From NCBI RefSeq assembly GCF_030407765.1, contig NZ_JASDCU010000009.1:1-64000 (forward strand): a stretch of DNA of 64,000 nt. The letters run 5' to 3'. The translations under genes and the position numbers were made by a program. The DNA comes from Microbacterium sp. APC 3901 (GTDB taxonomy: Bacteria; Actinomycetota; Actinomycetes; Actinomycetales; Microbacteriaceae). The stretch's first letter is position 1; every line of letters starts with the position of its first letter. This document shows, piece by piece, positions 1-8,367 of the stretch. Below the pieces are notes generated by a model. It worked only from the letters and a program-made list of their open reading frames with translations, did not search any database and was not told the DNA's origin.

Positions 1-26
1 ATGGAGACGGGCTGGGGGTGGGACAT
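1..26 (-). CDS. Start of a gene leaving the left edge (only 8 codons visible)
   Basis: An ATG at 26 on the minus strand opens a frame reading MSHPQPVS before the window ends. It is preceded by GAGG with a 7-nt spacing, a good ribosome binding site. The probable TetR operator at 39-61 lies just upstream, so I infer that the TetR protein encoded at 180-764 controls this gene. A drug or solvent exporter would be the usual partner, but nothing in eight codons shows its identity. Confidence 0.4.
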
Positions 27-38
27 CGGCGTACCTCA

Positions 39-61
39 CTATTTCGAGCGATCGCTCAATA
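39..61. promoter_or_regulatory. Probable TetR operator, copy 1
   Basis: A 23-bp element that contains the perfect palindrome GAGCGATCGCTC at 46-57. It matches a second 23-bp element at 798-820 at 19 of 23 positions. It sits between the ribosome binding site of the gene leaving the left edge and the 3' side of the tetR gene, where a local repressor operator would be expected. Confidence 0.6.
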
Positions 62-179
62 AACGGATTGGGTCGATGGTACGACGGTGCGGCGGGGCGC
101 ACAAGAGTGCACGAGGGATCGCCTCTGCGAGAAGACCGGAGTGGATGCGAGTGCAGAGCGCGGGGTTCAGAGCGCGGGT

Positions 180-764
180 TCAGGCGCGCCAGGGCGAGAG
201 GATGCTGTCGAGCACCGCGAGGTGGGCCTCGGCGCCCCGAGGCTCGGTGACCTCGAGGACCTGCTGGCCGTAGGTGATCGAGCGGAGCAGCGACATCACC
301 GCCTGCTTGGGTGTTTCGGCCGTCAGCTCGCCGTCGGCGACCGCTTCATCGAGGGCCTCGCTGATGCCGTCCTGCCAGGTCGCCAACGTGGGTGACCCGG
401 CGTCGGGGGAGGAGGCGAGCGTCGCGAGGCGTCCCCAGAATCCGACGACCACGTACGCCTCGGTGCGCGTCTCCGCCTCGACGGGAAGGACCTCGCGCAT
501 CAGGGCGTCGAGTCTGTTCAGCCCACGCAGCCCCGTGGTCACCGATCGGATCCGCTCGTCGGTGCGGCGGGTGATCTCGGCCGCGGCGGCGCGGATCACG
601 TCATCGAATCCGTCGAAGTAGTGCCAGAGTGATCCCGTCGCGACGCCGAGCTCTTTCGCCACCGCGCGAGACGACACAGCCTCGTGGCCGTCGCGGGCGG
701 CCACGGCGAGCAGCGCCTCGGCGATCTGCCGGCGGCGCTCATCGTGGTCGACGACACGGGGCAC
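180..764 (-). CDS. TetR/AcrR family transcriptional regulator
   Basis: A 194-residue protein with an N-terminal TetR helix-turn-helix at about residues 12-52 (recognition helix near ATGSLWHYFDG) and a helical ligand-binding C-terminal half, the normal length for the family. TetR proteins are usually homodimeric repressors released by a small ligand. The gene is flanked by two copies of a 23-bp partly palindromic element, at 39-61 and 798-820. One faces the gene leaving the left edge. The other overlaps the promoter of the divergent membrane protein gene. I infer that it represses both neighbours and probably itself. The ligand is unknown. Confidence 0.88.
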   Translation of the reverse strand: MPRVVDHDERRRQIAEALLAVAARDGHEAVSSRAVAKELGVATGSLWHYFDGFDDVIRAAAAEITRRTDERIRSVTTGLRGLNRLDALMREVLPVEAETRTEAYVVVGFWGRLATLASSPDAGSPTLATWQDGISEALDEAVADGELTAETPKQAVMSLLRSITYGQQVLEVTEPRGAEAHLAVLDSILSPWRA

Positions 765-797
765 CCGCCCATCCTGCCGTATCGCATGCGGGTCTAG

Positions 798-820
798 CTA
801 TTTTGAGCGAGTGATCAATA
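798..820. promoter_or_regulatory. Probable TetR operator, copy 2, in the promoter of the gene at 832
   Basis: A 23-bp element related to copy 1 at 39-61 (19 of 23 identical) with the core TTGAGCGAGTGATCAA at 803-818, an imperfect palindrome. It lies directly against a perfect TATAAT at 819-824, occupying the -35/-10 spacer of a plus-strand promoter. A bound repressor would block RNA polymerase there. It also lies 34 bp upstream of the tetR start codon, so autoregulation is likely. Confidence 0.65.
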
Positions 821-831
821 TAATCCGAGTC

Positions 832-1365
832 GTGGATCACATCGCCCCCGCAGCATCGTGGCTGATGGCGCTCGCCGCCGTCATCTCGGCCGTGGCCTGC
901 GTGGGCGCCTGGCGTGCGGTGCCCTGGCAGGGAAGGCAGACCGCGTTGATCATGGCGGCGACCATGGTCGTGATGGCGGTCGCCGACGGCGACGCGATGA
1001 CCGGTCTGATGCTCGGCGTCGTGCTGCTGCTGTCGGCGATGCTCGGCACCGTCGGTGTGCGTGGCACCCCGTCTGCGGCGTCGTGCTGTCACCGAGCGCT
1101 CGTATCGCTCGTGATGGCCGCGTGTGCGTTCGAGAGCCTGTCGACGGGCGAAGCGTCGGCGGTCGGTGCTCGCGGGCACGGCGGGCATGGGCTCGACGGG
1201 CTGCTCTCGGCACTCGTGGTGGTCGGCGTCGTCGGCCTGGTGCTCTGGACGCTCGTCACCGAGTGCATGCGCGCGCGGAGTCCGCGCTCGCGGACTGCCC
1301 GCCTGCTCGCGGTCGAGTCGTGGGCGATGGCTGCCGGTGTCACCGCGATGTGCGTCGGCTTCTGA
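832..1365 (+). CDS. Small integral membrane protein of unknown function
   Basis: A 177-residue hydrophobic protein with about five predicted membrane segments (near residues 10-28, 38-55, 58-76, 90-106 and 125-145) and a His/Gly-rich patch, GHGGHG, near residue 116. I do not recognise the family. A GTG lies 21 bases further upstream, at 811, but TATAAT at 819-824 followed by 7 nt and GTG at 832 gives a textbook leaderless start, so 832 is preferred. A start at 811 would place the -10 box inside the coding region. The probable TetR operator in the promoter suggests repression by the divergent tetR product. Confidence 0.7.
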   Translation: MDHIAPAASWLMALAAVISAVACVGAWRAVPWQGRQTALIMAATMVVMAVADGDAMTGLMLGVVLLLSAMLGTVGVRGTPSAASCCHRALVSLVMAACAFESLSTGEASAVGARGHGGHGLDGLLSALVVVGVVGLVLWTLVTECMRARSPRSRTARLLAVESWAMAAGVTAMCVGF

Positions 1366-1428
1366 GGCTGCGGTGGCTGGGCGACGTGCGCGGTCGACAG
1401 ACGTTCTCGGCGCGATTCCGACCGAGTG

Positions 1429-1752
1429 TCAGTGCGCGCCTCCGAATTCGATCAGCACGACGCCCAGCGCGATCAGGGCGACGCCGAGCGCCATCAGCAC
1501 CGAGAAATGGTCCTTGAAGATCACGCGGCCGAGGATCGCCGTGATCGCGACACCGGCCGCCGACCACACCCCGTAGGCGACGCCCACTGGCATGCCCATG
1601 GCGAGGATCGCTCCGAGCAGCGAGAAGGCGGCGAGGTAGCCGACGACGATCATGGGGATCCACCTCCGCCGCCTGAGGCCTTCCGACGCGCGCAGGCTGA
1701 GCGTCGCGGTCACCTCGCTCGCGATCGCGAGGGCGAGGAGCGCCCACGTCAT
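1429..1752 (-). CDS. SMR family multidrug efflux subunit (pair member B)
   Basis: A 107-residue protein with four predicted membrane helices, the size and layout of the small multidrug resistance family (EmrE, SugE, YkkCD). The essential membrane-embedded glutamate is present in the first helix (E13, in ASEVTATLSLRA). SMR pumps exchange protons for cationic drugs or guanidinium-like compounds as dimers. Its ATG overlaps the stop of the upstream SMR gene in an ATGA, so the two are translationally coupled and probably form a heterodimeric pump. Confidence 0.88.
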   Translation of the reverse strand: MTWALLALAIASEVTATLSLRASEGLRRRRWIPMIVVGYLAAFSLLGAILAMGMPVGVAYGVWSAAGVAITAILGRVIFKDHFSVLMALGVALIALGVVLIEFGGAH

Positions 1753-2120
1753 GCTCCGACCTCCGCAGGCGCCTCGCGCTTGTGCGATCCGAGCTCGACG
1801 AGCAGCACGCCGAGCACGATGGCACCGATGCCGATGATCTGCACCGACCCGAGCAGCTCATCGAAGAGCACCGTGCCCATCACTGCGGTGAGCACCACGC
1901 CGATCGCCGCCCAGATGCCGTAGGCCACGCCCACCGGCATCCCGCGATCCAGCACGATCGACAGCAGCCAGAGCGAGCCGGTGTAGCCGACGACCACCGG
2001 AATGAGCCACAGCGGATGAGTGAAGCCTTCGGCGGCGCGCAGCGACAGTGTGGCCGTGACCTCGAGGACGATCGCGACCAGCAGCGGGGGCCACGGCGAT
2101 GGGCGGGAGGGGGAGGTCAT
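1749..2120 (-). CDS. SMR family multidrug efflux subunit (pair member A)
   Basis: A 123-residue four-helix SMR protein whose key glutamate is E20 in LEVTATLSLRA. It has a short charged tail after the last helix. The frame stays open further upstream, but the start at 2120 gives normal family length, begins just before the first helix, and has AAAGG upstream. It is first in the two-gene operon with the SMR gene at 1429-1752. Having two unequal paralogs side by side is typical of paired SMR systems such as EbrAB or YkkCD, where both subunits are needed. I looked for a guanidine riboswitch ahead of it and did not recognise one. Confidence 0.87.
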   Translation of the reverse strand: MTSPSRPSPWPPLLVAIVLEVTATLSLRAAEGFTHPLWLIPVVVGYTGSLWLLSIVLDRGMPVGVAYGIWAAIGVVLTAVMGTVLFDELLGSVQIIGIGAIVLGVLLVELGSHKREAPAEVGA

Positions 2121-2326
2121 CTGGAGCCTTTCGACGCGGGGCATGCCCACCGGGCACAACGCGTCGCATACTCGCAGGATTCCCTGTCGCGCAGGTGAAC
2201 GGCGTCCGTGAAGCCGCGATTTCAGAACCCCGTGACGCGGCGCGTACCCTGGGAGCATCCCCCGAAGCTCACCCGGCAATCTCGCGCGCCGGCGACCTCG
2301 GCGCGCTCACACATGCAAGGACGCAG
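2121..2326. other. Divergent intergenic region between the SMR pair and gapdh
   Basis: 206 bp serving both directions. TACCCT at 2247-2252 is a possible -10 for the plus-strand dehydrogenase. A small hairpin, TGCCC-N3-GGGCA, lies near 2145. No recognisable riboswitch or strong dyad was found. Confidence 0.3.
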
Positions 2327-3775
2327 ATGAACGTAACCGCCGCACCCCACGACGACTGGACGGCGAGAGAAGAGCTGGCCGAGCGGATGATCCCGCTCAT
2401 CGGCGCGCTCAAGCGCGAACGAGACGTCGTCACCTCTCTTCACGGCCACCGCCTGCTCGGGCTCTCCGCCACGGGCATCGTCGAGGTGCACGACAGGGTG
2501 GCACAGCTCGGGCACGAACAGCTCGCCGTCGATGAGACCCTCGCAGTGCTCGAGGGCGTTCACCGGCTCGCTCCCGGTGCCTCGTCGCTCGATCTCGCAC
2601 GCCTGGCGGCAGGTCACGCCGAGAGCGACCTGCCTCTCGATGCCTATCTGACCGCAGCCCTCGCACCGGCGGTCGGCGCGATCGCCGCGGCGCCCACCGA
2701 TGTCGTGCTCTACGGCTTCGGGCGCATCGGGCGGCTGCTCGCCCGCATCCTCATCGCGCACGACGGCGGTGGCAGCGGTCTGCGGTTGCGGGCGATCGTC
2801 GTGCGCCGCGGCTCGGAGAACGACCTCGTCAAGCGCGCCTCGCTGCTGCTGCGCGACTCGGTGCACGGCCGCTTCGCCGGCTCCGTCACGGTGGACGAGG
2901 AGGCGGAGCAGATCATCGCGAACGGCAGTCGCATCCAGGTCATCTACTCCGACGACCCCTCGACGATCGACTACACGGCATACGACATCCACGACGCGAT
3001 CGTCGTCGACAACACCGGGCGCTGGCGCGACGAGGCCGGTCTCAGCCGCCACCTCGAATCCGCCGGTGTCGCGCGCGTGCTGTTGACCGCCCCCGGCAAG
3101 GGGACGCTGAAGAACATCGTGCACGGCATCAACGACGACACGATCCAGCCCGACGACCGCATCATCACCGCTGCGTCGTGCACCACGAACGCGATCACCC
3201 CGGTGCTCAAGGCGGTCGAAGAGGCGTACGGCATCGTGCGGGGGCACGTCGAGACGGTGCACTCGTTCACCAACGATCAGAACCTGATCGACAACTTCCA
3301 CAGCGGCGACCGTCGAGGTCGCTCGGCCGTGCTGAACATGGTGATCACCGAGACGGGCGCGGCGAAGGCCGTGGCACGAGCGCTGCCCGAGCTCGAGGGC
3401 AAGCTCACCGGATCCGCGATCCGCGTGCCGACCCCCGACGTGTCACTCGCCGTGCTGCACCTCAGCCTCGAGCGGCCGGCGGTCAAGGACGAGCTGAACG
3501 ACTATCTGCGACGCGTCTCGCTGCACTCGAAGCTGCGCCAGCAGATCGACTACGTCGAGAGCCCGGAGGTCGTGTCGACGGACTTCGTCGGCTCGCATCG
3601 CGCCGGCATCGTCGATGGCCTCGCGACGATCGCGAACGACCGCGACGTCGTGCTGTACGTCTGGTACGACAACGAATACGGATACTCGTGCCAGGTGATC
3701 CGCGTGCTCGAGGTCATGGCCGGCTCGCATCCGATCGTGCTCCCGGAGCGCCGAGAGGTGACACTGCACGGGTGA
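2327..3775 (+). CDS. gap: Glyceraldehyde-3-phosphate dehydrogenase, long form
   Basis: A 482-residue enzyme. After an N-terminal extension of about 125 residues comes the Rossmann motif GFGRIGR, then the active-site segment ASCTTNAITP with catalytic Cys285, and the C-terminal signature WYDNEYGYS. It interconverts glyceraldehyde-3-phosphate and 1,3-bisphosphoglycerate. The usual glycolytic enzyme has about 335 residues. The roughly 480-residue form matches the GapB type of corynebacteria, associated there with gluconeogenesis. The nearby pckG and ppc fit that reading. ATG at 2327 is preceded by AAGGA and fits the family's length. A longer open extension to 2099 lacks family support. Confidence 0.88.
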   Translation: MNVTAAPHDDWTAREELAERMIPLIGALKRERDVVTSLHGHRLLGLSATGIVEVHDRVAQLGHEQLAVDETLAVLEGVHRLAPGASSLDLARLAAGHAESDLPLDAYLTAALAPAVGAIAAAPTDVVLYGFGRIGRLLARILIAHDGGGSGLRLRAIVVRRGSENDLVKRASLLLRDSVHGRFAGSVTVDEEAEQIIANGSRIQVIYSDDPSTIDYTAYDIHDAIVVDNTGRWRDEAGLSRHLESAGVARVLLTAPGKGTLKNIVHGINDDTIQPDDRIITAASCTTNAITPVLKAVEEAYGIVRGHVETVHSFTNDQNLIDNFHSGDRRGRSAVLNMVITETGAAKAVARALPELEGKLTGSAIRVPTPDVSLAVLHLSLERPAVKDELNDYLRRVSLHSKLRQQIDYVESPEVVSTDFVGSHRAGIVDGLATIANDRDVVLYVWYDNEYGYSCQVIRVLEVMAGSHPIVLPERREVTLHG

Positions 3776-3809
3776 GAGCGCTGTCGGTCATACCCGGCAT
3801 GATGAGGTC

Positions 3810-4871
3810 ATGAAGTCCGCATCCCTGCTGTCCGAGCGGCAGCGCTCGCATCGGCTCACGGCCCCCGCGCGCTCGGTGGCCGATGCCGCGGCCCACATGC
3901 TCGCGGTGCAGAGCCAGGATTTCGTCGCGGGACGGTGGGCGCTCGCTGCGCGCACACGCCACGAGCCGACGCTGCGGCTGGTCGATCGTGCCTTCGACGC
4001 GGGAGACCTGGTGCGGGCGTGGACCATGCGCGGCACCCTGCACATCATCCCCGCCCGCGATCTGCGCTGGGTGCTGTCGGTGACCGGCGACCGGCAGCGC
4101 CAGCAGGCGGCAGGCAGGCGACGTGATCTCGGGATCGACGGGGTGATGGTCGACGCAGCCGTGGCTGCTGTGGTGCCGCGGCTGAGGGACGGCGGTCTCA
4201 CGCGCACCGAGATGTTCGACGTCTTCTCCGGTGTCGGCATCGACCCGAGCGGGCAGCGCGGAATCCACCTGCTGAGTGAACTGACCCTCGACGGCCTGAT
4301 CTGTCAGGGGCCGGTCGTCGCCCGTGAGGGGGTGAGTCGGGAACAGTGCTTCGTGTTGGTCGACCGGCACATCCGTGAGCATGCGGTGCCCGACGACCCA
4401 CTGGCCGAGCTCTTCGTGCGCTACGTCGACGGGCACGGACCAGCCGCGGTCGCCGACTTCGCCTGGTGGTCGGGTCTCACGCTCGGTCAGTCCCGAGAAG
4501 CGCGGGACCGAGCCGCGGAAAGGGTGACCGAGATCGAAGAGGGCGTGTTCGTCTCGAACGCGCGACCACGACGCTCGTCATCCGCAGCGGCTGTGCTCGC
4601 GCTCGGCTCCTTCGACGAGTACTACATCTCGTACGCCGACCGCACGGCGGTCTGCGCTCCTGAACATCTCGCGCTGGTCGGGCCGGGCAAGAACGGCATG
4701 GTGCGGGCGACGATCGTCGCCGACGGTCGGGTGATCGGATGCTGGACGCACGCGAGCGCCTCACTGGGCTCACCGGCAGAGCTCTTCGAGCCGGTGACCG
4801 GATCGCACCCGGTGGACGAGCGCGCTGTGTCACACGCTCTCGCGCGGTTCTCACGCTTCCTCGACGGCTGA
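3810..4871 (+). CDS. AlkZ-like winged-helix DNA glycosylase
   Basis: A 353-residue protein of the winged-helix family PF06224 (HTH_42), which includes AlkZ and YcaQ, glycosylases that unhook interstrand crosslinks or bulky alkyl adducts. The segment at residues 33-37, VQSQD, holds a QxQ motif (Q34, Q36), the form that separates AlkZ-type from YcaQ-type (QxD) enzymes. WTMRGTLH, another family landmark, follows. Some members are only annotated as DNA-binding. It stands alone, 35 nt after gapdh. CATGAT ends 6 nt before the ATG (possible leaderless start), and GAGG also lies there. Confidence 0.8.
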   Translation: MKSASLLSERQRSHRLTAPARSVADAAAHMLAVQSQDFVAGRWALAARTRHEPTLRLVDRAFDAGDLVRAWTMRGTLHIIPARDLRWVLSVTGDRQRQQAAGRRRDLGIDGVMVDAAVAAVVPRLRDGGLTRTEMFDVFSGVGIDPSGQRGIHLLSELTLDGLICQGPVVAREGVSREQCFVLVDRHIREHAVPDDPLAELFVRYVDGHGPAAVADFAWWSGLTLGQSREARDRAAERVTEIEEGVFVSNARPRRSSSAAAVLALGSFDEYYISYADRTAVCAPEHLALVGPGKNGMVRATIVADGRVIGCWTHASASLGSPAELFEPVTGSHPVDERAVSHALARFSRFLDG

Positions 4872-4891
4872 GCGGCCGATCAGGCGTCGGA

Positions 4892-6334
4892 TCACTCGCT
4901 CGCGTGTCGCCCGAGGAAGTTGTAGACCTCGTTGTCGTCGACGCCGGGGAACGCACCGCGGGGGAGCGGCGAGAACATGTGCGTGTGCACGCGGGCGCTC
5001 GGCCAGGCCTTTCCGTTCCATCGGTCTGTGAGGTCGGCAGAGGGGCGGCGGCAGCATGCCTCATCCGGGCAGGTCGAGACCGCCCGGTCGGCGGTCTCGC
5101 GGCCGCGCCACCAGCGGGCGTCATCGAAGGGCACGCCGACCGTGATCGAGAACTCGCCGTCGGTCGAGGCGCCGGTCTGCGTCGAGCACCAGAACGTGCC
5201 AGAGGGCGTGTCGGTGTACTGGTGATGTTCGTTGGTGCGGTTCTGCTGTGTGAAGGCGGCCCGCGCCTGGAACTTGCGGCACACCCGCTGGCCCTCGACA
5301 GCGCCCGTCACGTCCATCGGCAGGGGCAGATCGTCGTTCTCGTAGACGCGGGTGATCGCGCCGGTGGCGTCGACGCGGAGGAAATGCAGTGACATGCCCA
5401 CGTGCTGCGTGAGCAGGTTGGTCATGCGCATTCCGGCCGCCTCGTGGGTGACGCCGAACGCATCTCGGAAGTCCTCGACCGCGAGGTTGCGATCCTTCTT
5501 CGCCTGCTGCAGGAACGCGACCGAGGCCGTCTCGGGCATCAGGCAGGAGGCGGCGAAGTAATTGATCTCGAGTCGTTGCTGCAGGAAGTCGGCGTAGTCG
5601 GTCGGGGGAGTGTGCCCGAGCAGACGGTGCGCCATGGCCTGGAGCGCCATGGACCGCAGGCCGTGGCCTCCGGGGATCGACGCCGGCGGCAGGTAGATCC
5701 GCCCGTTCTCGAGGTCGGTGACCGAGCGGGTCGAGTGCGGCAGGTCGTTGACGTAGATCAGCTCGAAACCGAGCTTCTCGGCCATGATGCTCACTGTGCG
5801 GTGCGTGAGTGCTCCCTGCACGTGCCCGGCCGACCGCAGCTGCTTCTCGGCGAGCCTCTCGATCTCGGGGAGGTAGTTGTTCTGCGCGCGCATCCGCAGG
5901 CGCAGCTCGGTGTTCGCCCGTCTGGCCTCTTCGGGGGTCGCGATCGCCTCTCGTTCCCGTCGCTGCAGCTCGCGGTGCAGCCCGAGCATCGACTCGATGG
6001 TCTCGTCGCTCATCCCTTTCGTGACGCGCACGGGGGCGATGCCGAGCTGGCGGAACACCGGGCTCTCCTGCGCGCGTTCGAGTTCGATCTCGAGGGCGGC
6101 GCGTCGGTTCGGCGGCTCGCCGGAGATGAGATCGGTGACCTCGGTGCCCGTGGCCAGCGCGATGGCCTGCAGCAGCGAGAGCTTCGGCTCGCGCTTGCCG
6201 TTCTCGATCAGGCTCAGCTGCGAACCGGCGACGCCGACGAGCGCGCCCAGCTCATCGAGTGTGAAGCCCTTCTCGAGTCGGTGGTGCCTGATGCGGTGGC
6301 CGAGGGTCGCGAGGTGGATGCCGGAAGGAGCCAT
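4892..6334 (-). CDS. XRE/IrrE-type regulator of the RamB/ScfR family
   Basis: A 480-residue regulator. A Cro/XRE helix-turn-helix occupies residues 10-68 (LVGVAGSQLSLIENGKREP). An IrrE/ImmA-like domain follows at about 150-290, and a Cys-rich C-terminal domain of the DUF2083 type at about 320-470 (note TCPDEACC). Relatives such as RamB control acetate and glyoxylate metabolism and sense short-chain acyl-CoA. Where a protease would carry HExxH, this protein reads QAMAH (residues 232-236), so it should not be a peptidase. It is divergent from pckG. TAGAAT lies 6 nt before the ATG, which gives a leaderless start, and a dyad covers that -10 box. Confidence 0.85.
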   Translation of the reverse strand: MAPSGIHLATLGHRIRHHRLEKGFTLDELGALVGVAGSQLSLIENGKREPKLSLLQAIALATGTEVTDLISGEPPNRRAALEIELERAQESPVFRQLGIAPVRVTKGMSDETIESMLGLHRELQRREREAIATPEEARRANTELRLRMRAQNNYLPEIERLAEKQLRSAGHVQGALTHRTVSIMAEKLGFELIYVNDLPHSTRSVTDLENGRIYLPPASIPGGHGLRSMALQAMAHRLLGHTPPTDYADFLQQRLEINYFAASCLMPETASVAFLQQAKKDRNLAVEDFRDAFGVTHEAAGMRMTNLLTQHVGMSLHFLRVDATGAITRVYENDDLPLPMDVTGAVEGQRVCRKFQARAAFTQQNRTNEHHQYTDTPSGTFWCSTQTGASTDGEFSITVGVPFDDARWWRGRETADRAVSTCPDEACCRRPSADLTDRWNGKAWPSARVHTHMFSPLPRGAFPGVDDNEVYNFLGRHASE

Positions 6335-6339
6335 TCCTT

Positions 6340-6367
6340 GATTCTAGCTAAAGAATCGTGATTCTTA
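6340..6367. promoter_or_regulatory. Operator-like dyad between the XRE regulator and pckG
   Basis: GATTCT (6340-6345) and AGAATC (6352-6357) form a perfect dyad with a 6-bp spacer. A third GATTCT half-site follows at 6360-6365. The dyad overlaps the regulator's own -10 box (TAGAAT, complement of 6341-6346), which suggests autoregulation. It also lies about 90 bp upstream of the pckG start, so it could affect that promoter. Confidence 0.55.
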
Positions 6368-6443
6368 TCGAACGAAATGGCCGAAAGTCGAGGGGCAACC
6401 GGAAGAAGATGGAGGAAACGCCCCTCACTTCAAAGGAGTAGTC

Positions 6444-8306
6444 ATGGCGATCGCCGAAGTCTTCACCCCCCGAGCATCATCAGTCGCACCTGTGCGCACC
6501 TTCGGGACGGCTCCGACGTATGACACCCCTGCGATGGCAGAGCTCGCGGCATGGGTCGACGAGATCGCCGCTCTCACGCAGCCGGCGTCGATCCACTGGG
6601 TCGACGGCTCGCGCGCCGAGAACGACTGGCTGCTGCGAGGGCTCGTCGACGAGGGCAAGCTCATCAAGCTCAACCCCGAGTGGCGTCCCGGGTCGTACCT
6701 CGCCCGCTCGCACCCCAGCGACGTCGCGCGCACAGAGGGACGCACCTTCATCTCGTCGGAGAACGAGGAGGATGCCGGTCCGACCAACAACTGGGCGCCT
6801 CCTGCGCAGATGCGCGAGAAGATGACCGAGATCTTCGAGGGCTCGATGCGGGGCCGCACGATGTTCGTCGTGCCGTTCTCCATGGGGCGGGTCGGCGGGC
6901 CGCTCTCGCACATCGGCGTCCAGGTCACCGACAGCGCCTACGCCGTGGCATCCATCGGCATCATGACGCGCGTCGGCGATGCGGTCACCCGCCAGATCGC
7001 CGAGGGTGCACCCTGGGTCAAGACCGTGCACTCGGTCGGCGCACCGCTCGCCGCCGGAGAGCCCGATGTCGAGTGGCCGTGCAACGACGACAAGTACATC
7101 GTGCACTTCCCTGAGACCCTCGAGGTGTACTCCTTCGGCTCCGGGTACGGCGGAAACGCGATCCTCGCGAAGAAGTGCTTCGCCCTGCGCATCGCCTCGG
7201 TCATCGCCCGTGACGAGGGCTGGCTGGCCGAGCACATGCTGCTCATCCGCGTGATCGATCCGGCGGGCAAGGCCTACCACGTGGCCGCGGCGTTCCCGTC
7301 GGCGTGCGGCAAGACGAACCTCGCGATGCTGCGCCCGACCATTCCGGGGTGGCGCGTCGAGACTCTCGGCGACGACATCGCGTGGATCCGCCCGGGCGAG
7401 GACGGTCGCCTCTGGGCGATCAATCCCGAGGCCGGGTTCTTCGGTGTCGCACCCGGCACCGGCGAGTCGACCAACGTCACCGCCGTCGAGACCCTGTGGG
7501 GCAACACGATCTTCACGAACGTCGCGCTCCGCCCCGATGGAGACGTGTGGTGGGAGGGACTGACCGATCAGGCTCCGGCTCACCTCACCGACTGGGAGGG
7601 CAACGCATGGACACCCGATTCCGGGCGCCCCGCCGCGCACCCCAACTCGCGCTTCACGGTCTCGGCCGCCCAGTGCCCGCAGATCTCGGAGGACTGGGAG
7701 GAGGCGGTGCCGCTCGACGTCATCCTGTTCGGAGGACGCCGCGCGACCAACGTGCCGCTCGTGGTCGAGGCCACGGACTGGACGCACGGTGTGTTCCTCG
7801 GATCCAACATCTCGTCCGAGCGCACAGCCGCAGCCGAGGGCACGGTCGGCGAGCTGCGCCGTGACCCCTTCGCGATGCTCCCGTTCTGCGGTTACAACAT
7901 GGCTGACTACTTCGGCCACTGGCTGAAGGTCGGGCGGGGTCTGCGCTTCGACCGCGCCCCCCGCATCTTCCAGGTCAACTGGTTCCGTCGCGGCGCTGAC
8001 GGCCGGTTCCTGTGGCCCGGATTCGGCGACAACTCGCGTGTCGTCGACTGGATCATCCGTCGCGTCGCAGGCGAGGTCTCGACCGTCGACAGCCCGATCG
8101 GTCGCCTGCCGAGGGTCGAGGACCTCAATCTCGACGGCATCGACGTTCCGGAGGCCGACCTCGAGGAGCTGTTCTCGGTCGACACCGAAGCCTGGAAGAC
8201 CGAGGCCGACCTCACCGAGGAGTTCTACGACACGTTCGGAGCGAAGGTTCCGGCGGCGCTGCGCGCTGAGCTCGCGTCGCTGCGCTACCGACTCGACAAG
8301 GCCTGA
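6444..8306 (+). CDS. pckG: Phosphoenolpyruvate carboxykinase (GTP)
   Basis: A 620-residue enzyme, full length for the GTP-dependent family. It converts oxaloacetate and GTP to PEP, CO2 and GDP, the entry step of gluconeogenesis. The nucleotide-binding loop FPSACGKTN holds the reactive cysteine C288. Other family landmarks, such as FGSGYGGNA and [11 protein letters not shown], are intact. CAAAGGAG is well placed before the ATG. It is divergent from a RamB-like regulator of carbon metabolism, and the window also holds PEP carboxylase for the opposite anaplerotic direction. A strong hairpin at 8315-8338 follows the stop codon. Confidence 0.96.
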   Translation: MAIAEVFTPRASSVAPVRTFGTAPTYDTPAMAELAAWVDEIAALTQPASIHWVDGSRAENDWLLRGLVDEGKLIKLNPEWRPGSYLARSHPSDVARTEGRTFISSENEEDAGPTNNWAPPAQMREKMTEIFEGSMRGRTMFVVPFSMGRVGGPLSHIGVQVTDSAYAVASIGIMTRVGDAVTRQIAEGAPWVKTVHSVGAPLAAGEPDVEWPCNDDKYIVHFPETLEVYSFGSGYGGNAILAKKCFALRIASVIARDEGWLAEHMLLIRVIDPAGKAYHVAAAFPSACGKTNLAMLRPTIPGWRVETLGDDIAWIRPGEDGRLWAINPEAGFFGVAPGTGESTNVTAVETLWGNTIFTNVALRPDGDVWWEGLTDQAPAHLTDWEGNAWTPDSGRPAAHPNSRFTVSAAQCPQISEDWEEAVPLDVILFGGRRATNVPLVVEATDWTHGVFLGSNISSERTAAAEGTVGELRRDPFAMLPFCGYNMADYFGHWLKVGRGLRFDRAPRIFQVNWFRRGADGRFLWPGFGDNSRVVDWIIRRVAGEVSTVDSPIGRLPRVEDLNLDGIDVPEADLEELFSVDTEAWKTEADLTEEFYDTFGAKVPAALRAELASLRYRLDKA

Positions 8307-8314
8307 CAGACCGG

Positions 8315-8338
8315 GCGCCGGTTCGGGGGAGCCGGCGC
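8315..8338 (+). terminator. pckG terminator hairpin
   Basis: Arms GCGCCGGTTC (8315-8324) and GAGCCGGCGC (8329-8338) pair at 9 of 10 positions plus a G-U wobble, around a four-base loop, just after the pckG stop. Only a short T-containing tail follows, as is common in actinobacteria. Confidence 0.7.
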
Positions 8339-8367
8339 TCTATTTCGCAGATCCCCTACCCCCAGAC

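Noticed and set aside
811..831. GTG at 811 as start of the TetR-adjacent membrane protein
   Set aside because: It would put the perfect TATAAT inside the coding region; GTG 832 lies 7 nt after that box and fits the leaderless pattern.
2121..2326. Possible guanidine riboswitch ahead of the SMR pair
   Set aside because: I compared the leader with what I know of the guanidine-I, -II and -III motifs and found no matching conserved blocks.
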